From: Lottia gigantea
Lineage: Eukaryota; Mollusca; Gastropoda; Lottiidae
DNA: 64,000 nt
Direction: 5' to 3'
Assembly (NCBI RefSeq): GCF_000327385.1
Contig: NW_008708400.1
Span: forward strand, 6,987,105-7,051,104
Numbering within the stretch: position 1 is the stretch's first letter; the number at the start of each line of letters is the position of its first letter. Both the position numbers and the translations under genes were made by a program. A model generated the notes under the pieces. That model was given only the letters and a program-made list of their open reading frames with translations. It did no database searches and was not told the origin of the DNA. This document shows positions 61,568-64,000 of this stretch, piece after piece.

Positions 61568-64000
61568 GTAAGCCATGATTTATTGAGATGTTACTGCCCA
61601 ATGTTTTTATAATAGAAAAATTCCATTGTCCCAAACACAGTTCTTTCTTGTTTTGAGAATTCATATTAGAGTTGAAGCAACTACTTTTTTGAAAACGGGT
61701 AATCTTCCCTGGAATCTACTAATTACAAATAACATATATACAAACATAGTAACATGGTAGAAACATTGTGTAAATATATAACTACAGGAACAGGGCAAAA
61801 AAAAATACAATGTGCTAAAAAACTATATAAATGAAACAAAACTAATATGATACAAAACGATATGAATGTATTTAGTATGAAAATAGATCGTGATAGATAA
61901 CAGTAGACTTATATAGAAAAACAAAGTTGCAATGAGAGGAAACACGAATTCAAATTTAATCCTCACTAGGCATCAGTTTCTTCTTTAGTCCATCTTTGAA
62001 ATTCTGAAGACAATTTAAGAGATTGGGGTAACGAATTCCTATGATTGTGGCATATACAGTTTGTGATGGATTTTGAAATATCACATGAAGGAGCCCAAGA
62101 TATAAATTCATGTCACTCTGAAAACCCAAAACTGCCATTTGTTCATCATCAAGATTACAACACTCTAACTGCATGTGCTAGTCTGCTCTCAAATAGTCGA
62201 TCCTTTCATTATTACCTATAACTTAACTTTTGGTATCAGAGTTGATTTGAACTATTCCGTCTGTGACTCGGTGTTCAGACTGGCTTACCTGTCATTCAAT
62301 GATTACATTTATCAATAAAAAGCAGAAATTGATCTTTAATTGCTGTAGGCGGATGAATCATAGAGTTTATACTATAATTCCGAGCTCTGCAGCCAATTAA
62401 AGCTGCAAATTTATTTCTAAGTATTTATGAAGTAGAAATTGAAATAGGGTTTTGCTTTCAAATATAATTCCTTATGATTAATTATCTGATGCGCAGACAT
62501 TTTCTGAAATTGGCAATGTTAAAAAGAGACAAAAGTAGTGCAATTTGTATGTTCATTTTTCTTTGTTTAAGCTTATAAGATTTTTGAAGTATTAAAGATT
62601 AACAGTAATTGATATATATTTACACCATAATATTTAAACTTGCTTGAATTTAAATTCCACAATAATGACATAAAATTAGCATATATTAGCAATTATGTAT
62701 GTTCTGTGGAAGGGATGACAAATATACAAAACCATTTGGTGAATGGTGTCAAGAGTTATGAAGGGTGAGAATACTCTGCTTAAAATGGTATCCTCTCACA
62801 GAAATTAATGAAGTTTGGCTAATTATTTAATAAATTACATGTATCTTGATTAATTAATTTAGCCTTGAGCTTAAAGCTGATATTGAAAGGTAAGCTTAAT
62901 ACTTGAAAAACTGTGTATATGAAAAGTTTTAGACTTTTAAGAAATTTCACCAGATGAAGGCATTAATCCTCTCTGTTGTTGAAGGGTAAAGACAATAAGA
63001 AGTTGTGATGTTGACTGCGGGTGTGTATTCTGGTGTCAATAATTGAATTATAGTTCAACATGGAAAGTAAGCCGAGAGTAAAAGACTTTATAATGACATT
63101 AATTCCACTGATATTAAACACTGTCATTATAACAATATAGCGAGGGCGTTATCAAGGAATTTGTTATCTACAAGGAATCTGATTTTTATTTGGTTTATAT
63201 ATATATATTTACTCACAGATTTGAAGACAAAGCCTTGTTTTCATTCAACGAATCTGGTAATTAAGGAATGCAGCAAAGACTTTGAAAAGGGAAAATATTG
63301 AAATCTGTTCAAGCAAAACAAATCTGTTAACCAAAAACCTTGTCCAAAGCATGAGAAAATCTGGAGCAATAACTTCATAGAAGTACGAGAAGTACCATCA
63401 TGTGTATCATAAAGTTTCAGCATTGTCTGCTTTGCTTGCAAAACCATAGAAAATGGATGTAAAGAGCTATATGACCTATGTAAGCAATGCAGAGTTGACA
63501 ATTTTACTGACAGAGTGGCATCACATGTTCTCACAAGTGATTCATATTACCCTATATATTGTAGCTAGATGACTTGAATCTTGCAGCTAAAATTCAGATT
63601 TTAATTGTGATAAGATTTGTAAACTAGCTTGCTTTAAATAGCTGACAGAACTGATGATAAGAACTAGTAAAAATCAATGTTTTTTCTCCTAAATACCAGA
63701 TATAGACATGTTACATCTTTATTATCCACAAACTTAGCTTTGAATATATCAGTATTGGTTGAGTAACCCGGCTAGTAATCAATGAAGGAGAGAAAGAAGT
63801 TGAAACATTCTTATATTAAGGTCCAAGAAAGTCCTGCCAACCAGCTGCTCCTTTGACAATTCCCTTGACAATAATCTTTCAGAATCCATTTACAGTTTGT
63901 TGTCAAGAAAAATGAGAAAAGATGACTTATTCAAGGTCACCAGAATAGATCTTTAATTAAAAAACAGCTTAAACTTTCGTTAGTATTTTAAATATTTTTA
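61568..64000. other. Syntaxin intron 4 (partial)
   Basis: No syntaxin exon recognised. A minus-strand open frame at 61956-62174 and another at 63241-63534 have no recognisable motifs and are treated as chance frames. Confidence 0.5.

Noticed and set aside
61956-62174. Minus-strand frame in syntaxin intron 4
   Set aside because: No domain, splice partner or codon bias supports it.

Overview
The window is AT-rich animal DNA with spliced genes (GT-AG introns), introns from about 0.1 to 6.5 kb, many short non-autonomous transposon relics and one 50-base assembly gap (21747-21796). The proteins are typical of bilaterians. An N-terminal syntaxin-1 of invertebrate type, a farnesoic-acid-methyltransferase-like (Methyltransf_FA) secreted domain and the style of the dispersed repeats suggest a lophotrochozoan, most likely a gastropod mollusc. 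The species call is inference only.

Layout. 1-11 kb is gene-poor: degenerate tandem repeats, foldback elements and MITEs. 11.27-13.34 kb holds a secreted Methyltransf_FA-domain gene or first exon, then a broken second copy of part of the domain that abuts the tail of a LINE. 14.07-14.57 kb is a foldback element. 15.4-23.6 kb (minus strand) is a secreted glutathione peroxidase selenoprotein: an in-frame TGA sits at the catalytic selenocysteine, and a form-2 SECIS hairpin can be folded in the 3' UTR. Its 6.45-kb intron carries an internally deleted hAT transposase, a palindromic MITE and the gap. 24.5-26.6 kb has a LINE 3' end and an element with ~155-bp inverted ends. 27.61-30.43 kb (plus) is MED31. 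32.7-43.6 kb (minus) is CENPJ/CPAP, rebuilt as 22 phase-consistent coding exons (1455 aa). 45.83-47.52 kb (plus) is a four-exon conserved protein of unknown function whose first intron is made of 3'-splice-site-bearing tandem repeats. 49.2-52.3 kb (minus) is Ran GTPase (216 aa) with a non-coding first exon. 54.75 kb to beyond the right edge (plus) is the 5' part of syntaxin-1.

The genes are housekeeping or cell-biological and show no operon-like logic: antioxidant defence (GPx), transcription (MED31), centriole growth (CENPJ), nuclear transport (Ran) and exocytosis (syntaxin). MED31/CENPJ and the unknown gene/Ran are convergent pairs; Ran and syntaxin diverge from a 2.5-kb spacer. I found no obviously new biochemical system. 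The most notable items are the selenoprotein with its SECIS, the splice-site tandem array, the decayed Methyltransf_FA/LINE junction, and several unnamed MITE families present in multiple copies.
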